Assembly (NCBI GenBank): GCA_020723805.1
Contig: DYID01000020.1
Location: forward strand, 1 to 64,000
Length of the DNA stretch: 64,000 bases
Source: Anaerolinea sp.
GTDB lineage: Bacteria > Chloroflexota > Anaerolineae > Anaerolineales > Villigracilaceae
Direction of reading: 5' to 3'
Of the stretch, positions 17,101 through 24,751 are shown piece by piece (position 1 is the first letter of the stretch; the number at the start of each line of letters is the position of its first letter). The notes under the pieces were generated by a model. The model was not told where the DNA came from. It saw only the letters and a program-made list of their open reading frames with translations, and ran no database searches. A program made the position numbers and the translations under genes.

Positions 17101-20100
17101 TCGAAGCGCTGGAACTCTTTGCGGCGCAAGCCTCACTGGCGATCATCGGTCATACCCGCATCACGGAACTCCGCAATCAGGTGGATGCGCTGAAAGCCGG
17201 GCTCGAACGCCAGCAGCGTCTGCTTGCCAACACCCAAAACGACCTGCCCGTTCTGCTCCGCAAAGACCTTGACCAGACCATCGCCATCCAAAACCTCGAC
17301 CAGCGGGCGCAGCGTGTCCGCGCGGGGCTTGCCATCACCGAATCGGTCAGCCGCCAGTTGGACGCCTCCTCTGCCCTTCAGGCATTGGCGCGTGAGACCC
17401 TCACGCAGTTGGGTATGTCTGCCGCGCTGGTGGCGGAAGCCTCGCCCGAAGGTCCGCGTTTGACTCACATCCTGGGCAACATTCCGCGCGCCACCAACCC
17501 GGAGGCGCTGTTCGGTCAAAGAAACCCGCTCCGCGCTACCCTGCAAAGCGGCGAAGCCATCCTCATTGCCGCCTTGGACGAAAACGTCGAATGGCGCGAT
17601 ACGCCTCTGCTGACTGCTCTGCGGGCAAAATCCGTCATCTGCCTGCCCCTCCGCATAGACAAGCGCACCGTGGCAGCGATGATGGCGGTCAGCCCCGAAC
17701 CGATGCCTGCCTTCACCAGCGAAGACCTGCAGGTCTATCACCAAATCGCGCGGCAGACCTCCGTCATCCTGCAAAACATTTCCCTGCTCAGCGAAACCCG
17801 CCGCCGCCTGCAGGAAGTCAACCTGCTGCTCGATTTCAGCCGTCAACTGCGCGGACTCGATGCCGACCACATCGTCAAGGCGCTGTTGGAGAGCGCCCGC
17901 AAAGCCTTGAACACGGCGCACGCCGGCGTGGTGTTGATTTGGAACGAGCACACCGCTCAACTCATTCCCAAAGCCGTGGCTGGCTATGCCGACAACGAAG
18001 CGATGAAAAAGATCGCCTACCGCTCCGGCGAATCTCTGCCGGGGCAGGTCTTCGAAACCAACCGTCCCCTGCGGGTGGACGAAGTGCAGTTCACGCGCGA
18101 TTACACCTTCACCACCGAAGGGCAGCTGCTCTACCGTCAAGCCACCGGCGGACGTTTGCCCGTTTCGAGTTTGCTCATCCCCATCCAATCGGGCGACCAG
18201 CGCGTGGGGGTGGTGGTGCTGGATAACTTCAACACCCCCGCCGCCTTCCATGAAGAGGACGAGACCCTGCTCCTTTCGCTTGCCCAGCAGGTTGGGCTTT
18301 CGCTCCAAAACGTTCACCTCGTACAGGCGACCCAGGAACGCGCTGCCCAGCTGGAAGCCCTCACCGCCGCCGCCACCAACCTGACCTCCAGCCTGAAAAG
18401 CACCGAACTCATGGAGACCCTCCTCGATCAACTGGGACCGGTCATCCCCTTCGATACGGCGACCCTGTGGATCCGCGAAAAAGACCGCCTCACCGTCGCC
18501 GCCGCGCGCGGCTTCCCCGACACCGAACGGCGCCTCGGCTTGACCATTGCCGCGGAAGACAGCGCCCTGTTCAAGGAAATGATTCGTACCGGTCAGGGCA
18601 TCTCCGTCGGCGACGTGCGGCAGGACCCGCGTTTCCCGCCGCTCGAAGCGCCGCGGCTTTCCTGGCTGGGCTTACCGCTGGTCTCGAAGAAGGAAGTCAT
18701 CGGTGTGCTGGCGCTCGAAAAATGGCAGGCGTACTTCTACACCCGCGAACATATTCAGGTCGGCACAACCTTTGCAAGCCAGGCGGCTGTGGCGTTGGAA
18801 AACGCCCGCCTCTTCGAGGAAAGCCTGAGCCGCGCCTCCGAACTCGACCAGCGTTCCAAACGCCTGGCGCTCCTCAACCGTTTCTCCTCATCGCTGGGTT
18901 TCCTGCTCGATGAGGACAAAATCCTGCAACTCACCGCCAACGAAATCCAGGATGCTGCCAATGCCGCGCGGGTCTCGGTGGTGGTATTCGAGCGCGGCAA
19001 AGCGGTGTGGAAATTCTCCAACCCGAAACCCACCCGCAAACTGCCGCAAACCCTGCCCGATGCTCCCATCTTCCAGCGTCTGCGCGAATCGCTGGGTGTG
19101 TTCACCACCGATTCGGTCAAGAGTGAAGCGGACCTGGCGCCCCTCGCCGGCTTCCTGGGCGAAAATACCAAATCGCTGCTCATCCTGCCGCTTGCCAGCA
19201 GTTCGAATCTAAGAGCGCTGATCTTTGTCCAACAAAACGAAGCCATGCGCTTCAGCCACGCCGAACTCGAACTGGCGCTCACCCTCACCAATCAGGCGAG
19301 CATTGCGCTCGAAAACGCCCGCCTTTACCAGTCCACCCTTTCCACGGCGGAACGATTTGCCATTCTCAACCAATCCAGTTATCAGGTTGGCGCCAGCCTC
19401 GACCCGGAGCAAATTTACGTCGCCGTCCATCGCGCCGCCCAGCGGCTCATGCCGGTCGAATCCTTCGTCATCAGCCTGCTGGATGAAGAGACGAACGAAA
19501 TCGAAGGCGTGTACCTGGTGGATGGCGACAAACGCGCTCCCGTCGCCCGCATCCCGCGCGACCAGGGCTTGAGCGGGCGCGTCATTTCCACCGCTCAACC
19601 TCTGCTCATTCACGGCGCCGCCGCTGTGGATGAGTTGGGCGGCGTTCCCTATGGCAGACCCGAAACGCCGCAATCCATCCTTGCCGTTCCCATGCTCCTC
19701 GGCGGACGGGCGCTGGGCATGCTTTCCGCCCAAAGTTACCAGCCGAACGTCTATACCGAAGACGACCTGCAAATCCTCAGCACGCTTGCCAACCAGGCGA
19801 TGGTTGCCATCCAAAACGGACGCCTGCTCAACGAAACCCGCCGCCTCGCGCAGGAACTGGAACAGCGCGTCGTCGAACGCACAGCGGAACTGGAACGCGA
19901 AAAACAAAACACCGAAACCCTGCTCCGCATTCTGACCGAAGTCTCCTCCAGCCTCGACCTGGACCGCGCCCTCAACCGCACGCTTGCCCTGTTGAACGAC
20001 GCCATTGGCGCGGAACAAGGCACCATCATGCTGCGCGACGCCGAAGACAACATGCTTCATTACCGCGCCGGCTACGGTTACCTCTCCAGCATGATGAGCG

Positions 20101-21542
20101 GTGAACGGCGCGGCTTCAAACTCAAAATCGGCGAAGGGCTGGCGGGCTGGGTGGTGGCAAACCGCGAGCCGGTGCTGGTGGGCGACCTGTTGAAAGACCC
20201 CCGCTGGGTGACCAATCCCTCCTCCTCGCGCGAACATCGCAGCGCCATCGTTGTCCCGCTGATGGTGGGGGAGGATGTCATCGGCGTGCTGATGGTCTTC
20301 CACCGCAAAGCCAATTTCTTCAGCCCCGAACGGTTGAACATGGTCAAAGCCATCGCCGGGCAGGTTTCGGTGGCAATCAACAACGCCCACCTCTACGAAC
20401 TCATCCGCGATCAGGCGGAACGCCTGGGCTCCATGCTCCGACGCGAGCAGGAGGAAGCCAGCCGCTCGCAAGCCATCCTCGAAGCCGTGGCAGACGGCGT
20501 GCTGGTGACCGGCCCCGACAACCGCATCACCTTCCTCAACAATTCCGCCGAAAAAATCCTCGAACTCGAAGCGGAACGCGTGGTCGGACAGCCGCTGGAT
20601 GTGTTCGCCGGTCTGTTCGGCAAGGCGGCTGGCGCGTGGATGCAGACCATCCGCACCTGGTCCGAATCGCCCTCCAAATATCAAAAGGGCGAGACCTACG
20701 CCGAACAGCTCGATCTGCAAAACGGACGCATCATCCTCGTTCACCTTGCTCCGGTCATCTTCCAGCATGACTTTTTGGGAACCGTCTCCATCTTCCGCGA
20801 CATCACTCACGAAGTCGAAGTGGACCGCCTCAAGTCCGAATTCGTGGCGACAGTCAGCCATGAACTTCGCACCCCCATGACATCCATCCGCGGCTACACC
20901 GACGTGCTGCTCATGGGCGCGGCGGGCGCTTTGAACGAGAACCAGGTTCACTTCCTGAACATCATCAAGAGCAACACCGAACGCCTGAACATTCTGGTGA
21001 ACGACCTGCTCGACATTTCCCGCATCGAATCGGGACGTGTGACCCTCTCTCCGCAGGCGCTCGACCTGCGCGAACTGGCGGAAGATGTCATCGAAGACGT
21101 GTTGCGCCGTTCCCAAGAGGAGAACAAACCGATGGCGCTCTCCCTCGATGCGCCCAAAAAACTGCCCCTCGTCTATGGCGATATGGAGCGCGTGCGTCAG
21201 GTGTTGAGCAATCTCGTTTTCAATTCCTACCACTACACGCCGGAAAACGGCACCATCACGGTGCACATCCATCCCCTGAACGGCGAGAACCAGGTGCAGG
21301 TGGATGTGGAAGACAACGGCGTGGGCATCCCGCGCGAAGACCAGGAGCGCATCTTCGAACGGTTCTACCGCGGCGAACATCCCCTCGTTCTGGCAACCCC
21401 CGGAACGGGGCTGGGACTCTCCATCGTGAAACAAATCGTGGAGATGCACAAGGGACGCATTTGGATGAAAAGCAGCGGCGTCCCCGGCGAAGGCAGCGTG
21501 TTTTCCTTCACCCTGCCGCTCTACGAAAAAAATGAGGCGTGA
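14109..21542 (+). CDS. Giant multi-GAF sensor histidine kinase
   Basis: 2477 residues, exceptional for a histidine kinase. One N-terminal membrane helix (~5-25), a PAS-like segment (~50-120), then about eleven consecutive GAF domains (~155-2090). Each ends in a signature helix such as LASQAAVALENARLF. A coiled coil lies near 1905-1930 and a PAS domain near 2110-2230. HisKA follows with the phospho-His in VSHELRTPMTS, then a HATPase with N-box NLVFNSYHY, G1 DNGVGIPRED and G2 GTGLGLSIVK. It ends 1 bp before a receiver gene. The GAF array suggests integration of several ligands or redox cues, or a long signalling rod. No frameshift is seen in 7.4 kb. Confidence 0.93.
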   Translation: MFDGLGLGHYLILLALAFLLPVLAVVAFRRAFRKPSLPPQTDPSLSSPDSSQKLNEAILLIQPGGRVEYLNELAREWFGLRPEEPPDLELLARRVRPSEEFFRLCASPSRKRLSIGGQLVEAASYPLPGVHAQTLVAMQAVEFSKNLQEAGAHSSILRLLTDFSRSLSASLALEDVLHAVLLNISQLLSPDILELKLEDPETKQLTPFILDPIGRAGVQRAPFSQFNGFTAYLLQQNKPVLLTDTTTPSLPPQLQVENSPIRSYLGLPLLADQQRIGTLELGRFTPAALRQEDLDLIQLMASQIAFSIRNAILHQTEQKRAAELSGLASLAQAVSVSRDYKDILRRLIQSVAPLLPFDILGFLLYDPGKGTLEAQSPFQGLPPQIVDMYRASVPPNSPVEKFILEKKTIVASNAAADPHWRELGLHTLAQAASLRESVLAPMVADDHLVGYLQVSNRKGGFAEFSEAEIRLIETIARQAAGILETALTTEQTRQRALRSDALRRIASLAASNATIDEILRFSVQELARLFQGDLAAIFLRDEERGELTLHKESVFGAKPEEINTLSRLHVDASQYRFTVSGSQKPFLSGRLSADRRILAAYLPLVTTLQVESAVVVPLVVRDRSLGELMLGSRKAEFFNEYDLQIISTAAGQLASALEDASRATLTDETLRRRVEQLTAIARVSRELSAASDLRSLLDVIHSESLRITRAKCGTILLFDENASTDPLPVSLTVGCPFPETLSALEKHAFHSGEPQLIENTAQTPYAVSHEGVKALLVVPILSQGRTVGLIHLHSDKPGAFDASSLEVVQTLAAQAAVAVVNVRRYQEQVRQAELLRRRAGAAARLSESGSLDFEQPLEQTLRQIAVNISEATAFRAVLISVLEPQSGMLRRVTGVGFPPEIMAEFMARKQPFSSLKQLLKPQFRISRSYFIPADQSPIVPADIHLVTLQSQERQQNSPNAWDPDDTLVTVLEDNEGKPIGIISVDAPRDGLRPDRAAIEALELFAAQASLAIIGHTRITELRNQVDALKAGLERQQRLLANTQNDLPVLLRKDLDQTIAIQNLDQRAQRVRAGLAITESVSRQLDASSALQALARETLTQLGMSAALVAEASPEGPRLTHILGNIPRATNPEALFGQRNPLRATLQSGEAILIAALDENVEWRDTPLLTALRAKSVICLPLRIDKRTVAAMMAVSPEPMPAFTSEDLQVYHQIARQTSVILQNISLLSETRRRLQEVNLLLDFSRQLRGLDADHIVKALLESARKALNTAHAGVVLIWNEHTAQLIPKAVAGYADNEAMKKIAYRSGESLPGQVFETNRPLRVDEVQFTRDYTFTTEGQLLYRQATGGRLPVSSLLIPIQSGDQRVGVVVLDNFNTPAAFHEEDETLLLSLAQQVGLSLQNVHLVQATQERAAQLEALTAAATNLTSSLKSTELMETLLDQLGPVIPFDTATLWIREKDRLTVAAARGFPDTERRLGLTIAAEDSALFKEMIRTGQGISVGDVRQDPRFPPLEAPRLSWLGLPLVSKKEVIGVLALEKWQAYFYTREHIQVGTTFASQAAVALENARLFEESLSRASELDQRSKRLALLNRFSSSLGFLLDEDKILQLTANEIQDAANAARVSVVVFERGKAVWKFSNPKPTRKLPQTLPDAPIFQRLRESLGVFTTDSVKSEADLAPLAGFLGENTKSLLILPLASSSNLRALIFVQQNEAMRFSHAELELALTLTNQASIALENARLYQSTLSTAERFAILNQSSYQVGASLDPEQIYVAVHRAAQRLMPVESFVISLLDEETNEIEGVYLVDGDKRAPVARIPRDQGLSGRVISTAQPLLIHGAAAVDELGGVPYGRPETPQSILAVPMLLGGRALGMLSAQSYQPNVYTEDDLQILSTLANQAMVAIQNGRLLNETRRLAQELEQRVVERTAELEREKQNTETLLRILTEVSSSLDLDRALNRTLALLNDAIGAEQGTIMLRDAEDNMLHYRAGYGYLSSMMSGERRGFKLKIGEGLAGWVVANREPVLVGDLLKDPRWVTNPSSSREHRSAIVVPLMVGEDVIGVLMVFHRKANFFSPERLNMVKAIAGQVSVAINNAHLYELIRDQAERLGSMLRREQEEASRSQAILEAVADGVLVTGPDNRITFLNNSAEKILELEAERVVGQPLDVFAGLFGKAAGAWMQTIRTWSESPSKYQKGETYAEQLDLQNGRIILVHLAPVIFQHDFLGTVSIFRDITHEVEVDRLKSEFVATVSHELRTPMTSIRGYTDVLLMGAAGALNENQVHFLNIIKSNTERLNILVNDLLDISRIESGRVTLSPQALDLRELAEDVIEDVLRRSQEENKPMALSLDAPKKLPLVYGDMERVRQVLSNLVFNSYHYTPENGTITVHIHPLNGENQVQVDVEDNGVGIPREDQERIFERFYRGEHPLVLATPGTGLGLSIVKQIVEMHKGRIWMKSSGVPGEGSVFSFTLPLYEKNEA

Positions 21543-21917
21543 ATGGCAAAGATACTGATTGCAGAAGACGAACGCGATATTCGAGACCTGATTGCTTTTA
21601 CCCTGCGTTTTGCCGGGTACGAAGTCTTCGCCGCCACCAACGGGGAGGAGGCGGTGGCGATGGCTCCCAAAGTCAACCCCGACCTGATTCTGATGGACGT
21701 GCGCATGCCGCGCATGACCGGCTACGAGGCTTGCCGCATCATGAAACAGACCCCCAGCCTGAAAGACATCCCGGTGGTCTTCCTCTCCGCCAAAGGACAG
21801 GAAAGCGAAATCAAACAAGGCATGGACGCGGGCGCGGAAGAATACCTGCTCAAACCCTTCGCTCCCGACCAGTTGACCGCACGCGTCAAAGCCATTCTTG
21901 CCAAATTCGGAAAGTGA
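21543..21917 (+). CDS. Single-domain response regulator (CheY-like)
   Basis: 124 residues, REC domain only: acidic EDE near residue 8, phospho-acceptor Asp in LILMDVRMPRMTG, Ser in VVFLSAKG, Lys in LLKPFAP. Its ATG directly abuts the stop of the giant kinase, so it is almost certainly that kinase's immediate phosphoacceptor. With no output domain it would act by protein-protein contact or as a phosphorelay intermediate. Confidence 0.94.
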   Translation: MAKILIAEDERDIRDLIAFTLRFAGYEVFAATNGEEAVAMAPKVNPDLILMDVRMPRMTGYEACRIMKQTPSLKDIPVVFLSAKGQESEIKQGMDAGAEEYLLKPFAPDQLTARVKAILAKFGK

Positions 21918-21920
21918 CCT

Positions 21921-22703
21921 TTGAGCGCTGTTCTTCTCGATAACTCCATTGTGCATTACGAAGTGCTGGGACGCGGACGCCCGGTCATCTTCCTGCACGG
22001 CTGGGTCGGTTCATGGAAGTACTGGATCGCCTCCATGCAGGTCGCTTCGACCTCCTACCGCGCCTACGCCCTCGACCTGTGGGGTTTCGGCGACACCGCG
22101 CACAACGAACTGAAATATTCCCTCGACGAACAAGCCCGACTGCTCGAAGCCTTCCTCAACGAACTGGGCATCGGCAAAATCGCCCTCGTCGGTCACGGGC
22201 TTGGAGCGCTGGTCGGCATGAAATTTGCCTCCCGTTCCCGCCAGAGCGTGGACCGCATCATGGCGGTCAACTGCCCGCTTACCTACGATGCGGTTCATGC
22301 GCGGCTGAAGACCACCCCCCCGCAAGAACTCTCCGACTGGCTCTCGAACCGCACCCCCGAAGCCTCTGCCGCCCTCTCCGACGCCCCCAAAGCCGACCCC
22401 AAAGCCATTGCCGCCTCTGTGGCTGCCTTCCAGGCGGATAACCTGTTCGGGGCATTCCGCGAGTTGGACATCCCCTGCCTGCTGGTCTATGGCGAAAAAG
22501 ACCCCGCCATCACCGTTCCCCCCTACGAATCCGCCACCTCCACCTTTACCCATCAAATTGTGCTGGACGGCTTGGGACACTTCCCCATGCTCGAAGAGAC
22601 CGCCAAATTCAACCGCCTGCTCACCGACTTCCTCGCCCTGCCCTCGGGCATCAGCCCCAGCGAACTGCAAATGAAGGACGAATGGAAGCGCCGCGTCCGC
22701 TGA
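21921..22703 (+). CDS. Alpha/beta-hydrolase-fold protein lacking the usual nucleophile
   Basis: 260 residues from a TTG start, preceded by GGAAAG; no ATG is suitably placed. The fold is clear: oxyanion HGWVGS near residue 28, nucleophile-elbow region VGHGLGALVG, cap helices ~120-190, YGEKDPAI, and the His in LDGLGHFPML. In the elbow the expected GxSxG serine is glycine (GHGLG, codon GGG). Classical esterase activity is therefore doubtful. It is the last gene of the kinase operon and may be a ligand-binding partner. A terminator hairpin follows. Confidence 0.83.
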   Translation: MSAVLLDNSIVHYEVLGRGRPVIFLHGWVGSWKYWIASMQVASTSYRAYALDLWGFGDTAHNELKYSLDEQARLLEAFLNELGIGKIALVGHGLGALVGMKFASRSRQSVDRIMAVNCPLTYDAVHARLKTTPPQELSDWLSNRTPEASAALSDAPKADPKAIAASVAAFQADNLFGAFRELDIPCLLVYGEKDPAITVPPYESATSTFTHQIVLDGLGHFPMLEETAKFNRLLTDFLALPSGISPSELQMKDEWKRRVR

Positions 22704-22710
22704 TGATGTA

Positions 22711-22735
22711 ACGCAAGTCCTGGGCTTGCGTTTTT
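22711..22735 (+). terminator. Intrinsic terminator after the kinase operon
   Basis: ACGCAAG pairs with CTTGCGT around a short loop, followed by TTTTT. It lies 8 bp after the hydrolase stop and just before the thi promoter. Confidence 0.85.
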
Positions 22736-22738
22736 GCA

Positions 22739-22767
22739 TTGACAAAACCGTCCCATCGTCATATAAC
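22739..22767 (+). promoter_or_regulatory. Sigma70 promoter of the thiamine operon
   Basis: A perfect TTGACA (22739-22744), 17-bp spacer and TATAAC (22762-22767), placed 13 bases before the riboswitch aptamer. Confidence 0.85.
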
Positions 22768-22780
22768 TGCCTCACAACCA

Positions 22781-22868
22781 AACGGGGAGCCCCGCCGCAC
22801 GGGGCTGAGAGGAGCGTGAAGCGCTCGACCCGCATCACCTGATCCAGATCATACTGGCGGAGGGAACA
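22781..22868 (+). promoter_or_regulatory. TPP riboswitch (THI element)
   Basis: The conserved core is complete: GGGGAGCCCC hairpin region, GGGGCTGAGAGG, then ACCTGATCCAGATCATACTGGCGGAGGGA. GGCGGAGG (22856-22863), part of the aptamer's 3' side, is exactly complementary to CCTCCGCC (22887-22894) in the left arm of the following terminator. TPP binding would sequester it and let the terminator form; without TPP the antiterminator pairing forms. It controls the thiN-transporter operon. Confidence 0.95.
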
Positions 22869-22884
22869 TACTTCATCCACCACC

Positions 22885-22908
22885 ATCCTCCGCCCTTGGA
22901 GGATTTTT
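22885..22908 (+). terminator. Riboswitch-controlled terminator
   Basis: ATCCTCC/GGAGGAT hairpin followed by TTTTT, overlapping the antiterminator sequence of the TPP riboswitch. This is transcriptional attenuation ahead of thiN. Confidence 0.9.
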
Positions 22909-22954
22909 TGTGCCGCAAGATTTATCTTGCGAACACCTGCCAGTGACCGCAACC

Positions 22955-23596
22955 ATGAACCGCATCGTCATCTTCGCCAACGGCGAACTGCCCGACCTCG
23001 ATAAAGCCCGCGCCCTGCTTCGGGACGGGGATTACATCATCTGCGCTGACGGCGGCACCCGCCACGCCTCTGCCCTGGACCTCAAGCCTGCCCTCGTCAT
23101 CGGAGACCTCGACTCCGCCGAAAGCGCCTTCCTCCAAACCCTGCAAGCCGAGGGCGTTCCCATCGAACTCTTCCCGCGCGACAAAGACGAAACCGACCTC
23201 GAACTCGCCATCCACAAAGCCATCGAACTCGACCCGCCGGAAATCCTTATCCTCGCCGCCCTCGGCGGTCGCATGGACCAGACCCTCGCCAACATCGCCC
23301 TGCTCAGTGACGTTCGACTTTCGACGTTCGACATTCGACTCGATGACGGCGTGGAAGAACTCTTCTTTTGCCGCACCCGGTCTCAGGTCAAAGGACGAAG
23401 CGGCGATACCGTCTCCCTCCTCCCTTGGGGTGGAGCGGTCACGGGCGTCCGCACCGAAAATCTCAAATGGCAGTTGAGCGGCGAAACCCTCTACCCCGAA
23501 AAAACGCGCGGCATCAGCAACGAAATGACGAGCAGTACGGCAACCGTTGAAATCCAATCGGGACTCCTCCTCATCCTCCACCGCCGCGCCTCCTAA
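22955..23596 (+). CDS. thiN: Thiamine pyrophosphokinase
   Basis: 213 residues from MNRIVIFANGELPDL; the tracked start 15 codons upstream lies nearer the terminator. It converts thiamine plus ATP to TPP. Visible: YIICADGGTRHA, VIGDLDSA, the acidic DKDETDLELAIHKA, and GALGGR-like AALGGRMDQTLANI. First gene after the TPP riboswitch and followed by a thiamine ABC transporter, so imported thiamine is activated directly. A small heptanucleotide array (four nTTCGAC units, 23312-23339) is translated in frame just before the DDGVEELFF strand. The protein tolerates it, since flanking motifs are intact. Confidence 0.93.
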   Translation: MNRIVIFANGELPDLDKARALLRDGDYIICADGGTRHASALDLKPALVIGDLDSAESAFLQTLQAEGVPIELFPRDKDETDLELAIHKAIELDPPEILILAALGGRMDQTLANIALLSDVRLSTFDIRLDDGVEELFFCRTRSQVKGRSGDTVSLLPWGGAVTGVRTENLKWQLSGETLYPEKTRGISNEMTSSTATVEIQSGLLLILHRRAS

Positions 23597-23650
23597 TTAC
23601 CAATTACCAATTACCAATTACCGCTCACCAATCGCAAATCGCAAATCGAA
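23595..23650. repeat. Heptanucleotide tandem repeat between thiN and the thiamine-binding gene
   Basis: Successive 7-bp units: ATTACCA three times, variants ATTACCG and CTCACCA, then ATCGCAA twice and ATCGAAA. The array begins at the thiN stop codon and runs up to the next ribosome site. Confidence 0.85.
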
Positions 23651-23662
23651 ATGAGGTTCCCC

Positions 23663-24748
23663 ATGAAAAAACTCACTCTCCTCCTCACCACTTTCCTCAC
23701 TTCGGCTGTGCTCAGTGCAAGCCTTCTTCTTTCCTCCTGCGCCCCTCAGGCAACGGAACCCCCTCAACCTGCCTCCCCTCAAACCCTCACCGTCATGACC
23801 CACGACTCATTCTCCGTCAGCGAAGAAGTGGTGGCGGCATTTGAAACGGCAAACAACGCCAAGGTTACCTTCCTCCAAAGCGGCGACGCCGGCTCCATGC
23901 TCAACAAAGCCATCCTCGCCAAAGAAGCCCCGCTTGCCGACGTGCTTTTCGGCGTGGACAACACCTTCCTCTCCCGCGCCCTCGAAGCGGAAATTTTTGA
24001 ACCCTACGCCTCGCCCGCACTGGCGAACATCCCCGCCGCCTTCCAACTTGACCCCTCCAACCGCGCCCTGCCTGTGGATTACGGCGACGTGTGCATCAAC
24101 TACGACAAGAAATATTTTTCCGAACATGCCCTCGCCGTACCGCAATCGCTCGAAGACCTGACCAAACCCGAATACGCCAATTTGCTCGTCGTCGAAAACC
24201 CCGCCACCTCCTCCACCGGGCTTGCCTTCCTGCTTGCCACCGTTGCTCACTTTGGCGAGGACGGCTACCTCGACTACTGGCGTGACCTCAAAGCCAACGG
24301 CGTCGTGGTGGTGGACGGCTGGGAGACCGCCTACTACACCAACTTCAGCGCCTCCTCCGGGCGCGGACCTCAGCCGATGGTTGTCTCCTATGGGACATCC
24401 CCTGCCGCAGAAGTCATCTACGCCGACCCGCCTGTGGACGACGCCCCCACCGCCTCCATTCTTGGACCTGATACCTGCTTCCGCCAAATCGAATTTGTCG
24501 GCATCCTCAAAGGGACTCAAAACCGCGCCCTCGCCGAAAAATTCGTGGACTTCATGCTCGGCAAACAATTTCAGGAAGACGTGCCTCTGCAAATGTTCGT
24601 CTATCCCGTCAACCCGAACGCTGTCCTGCCTGATGCATTCGTCAAATATGCCCAGGCGCCTTCGCAGACCGCCGCCCTCTCCCCCGAAGACATCGCCGCC
24701 CACCGCGACCGCTGGATTCAAGAGTGGACCGATGCGGTGATGAAATAA
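23663..24748 (+). CDS. Thiamine ABC transporter substrate-binding lipoprotein
   Basis: 361 residues from the MKKLTLLL start. A lipoprotein signal peptide ends in LLLSSC (lipobox near residue 27), so the protein is anchored outside the membrane. The mature part has the class-II binding fold and family-typical motifs: TVMTHDSFSVSEEVV near the start, the GDAGSMLNKAI region, PVDYGDVCINYDK, and NPATSSTGLAFLLA. It is followed by the permease and ATPase and preceded by thiN under a TPP riboswitch, which supports thiamine as the ligand. The tbpA-type assignment is by context and fold. Confidence 0.88.
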   Translation: MKKLTLLLTTFLTSAVLSASLLLSSCAPQATEPPQPASPQTLTVMTHDSFSVSEEVVAAFETANNAKVTFLQSGDAGSMLNKAILAKEAPLADVLFGVDNTFLSRALEAEIFEPYASPALANIPAAFQLDPSNRALPVDYGDVCINYDKKYFSEHALAVPQSLEDLTKPEYANLLVVENPATSSTGLAFLLATVAHFGEDGYLDYWRDLKANGVVVVDGWETAYYTNFSASSGRGPQPMVVSYGTSPAAEVIYADPPVDDAPTASILGPDTCFRQIEFVGILKGTQNRALAEKFVDFMLGKQFQEDVPLQMFVYPVNPNAVLPDAFVKYAQAPSQTAALSPEDIAAHRDRWIQEWTDAVMK

Positions 24749-24751
24749 ATT

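Noticed and set aside
19209-21998. 929-aa minus-strand ORF
   Set aside because: Shadow of the giant GAF kinase, the next receiver gene and the start of the hydrolase gene; no domain is visible and high GC favours long antisense frames.
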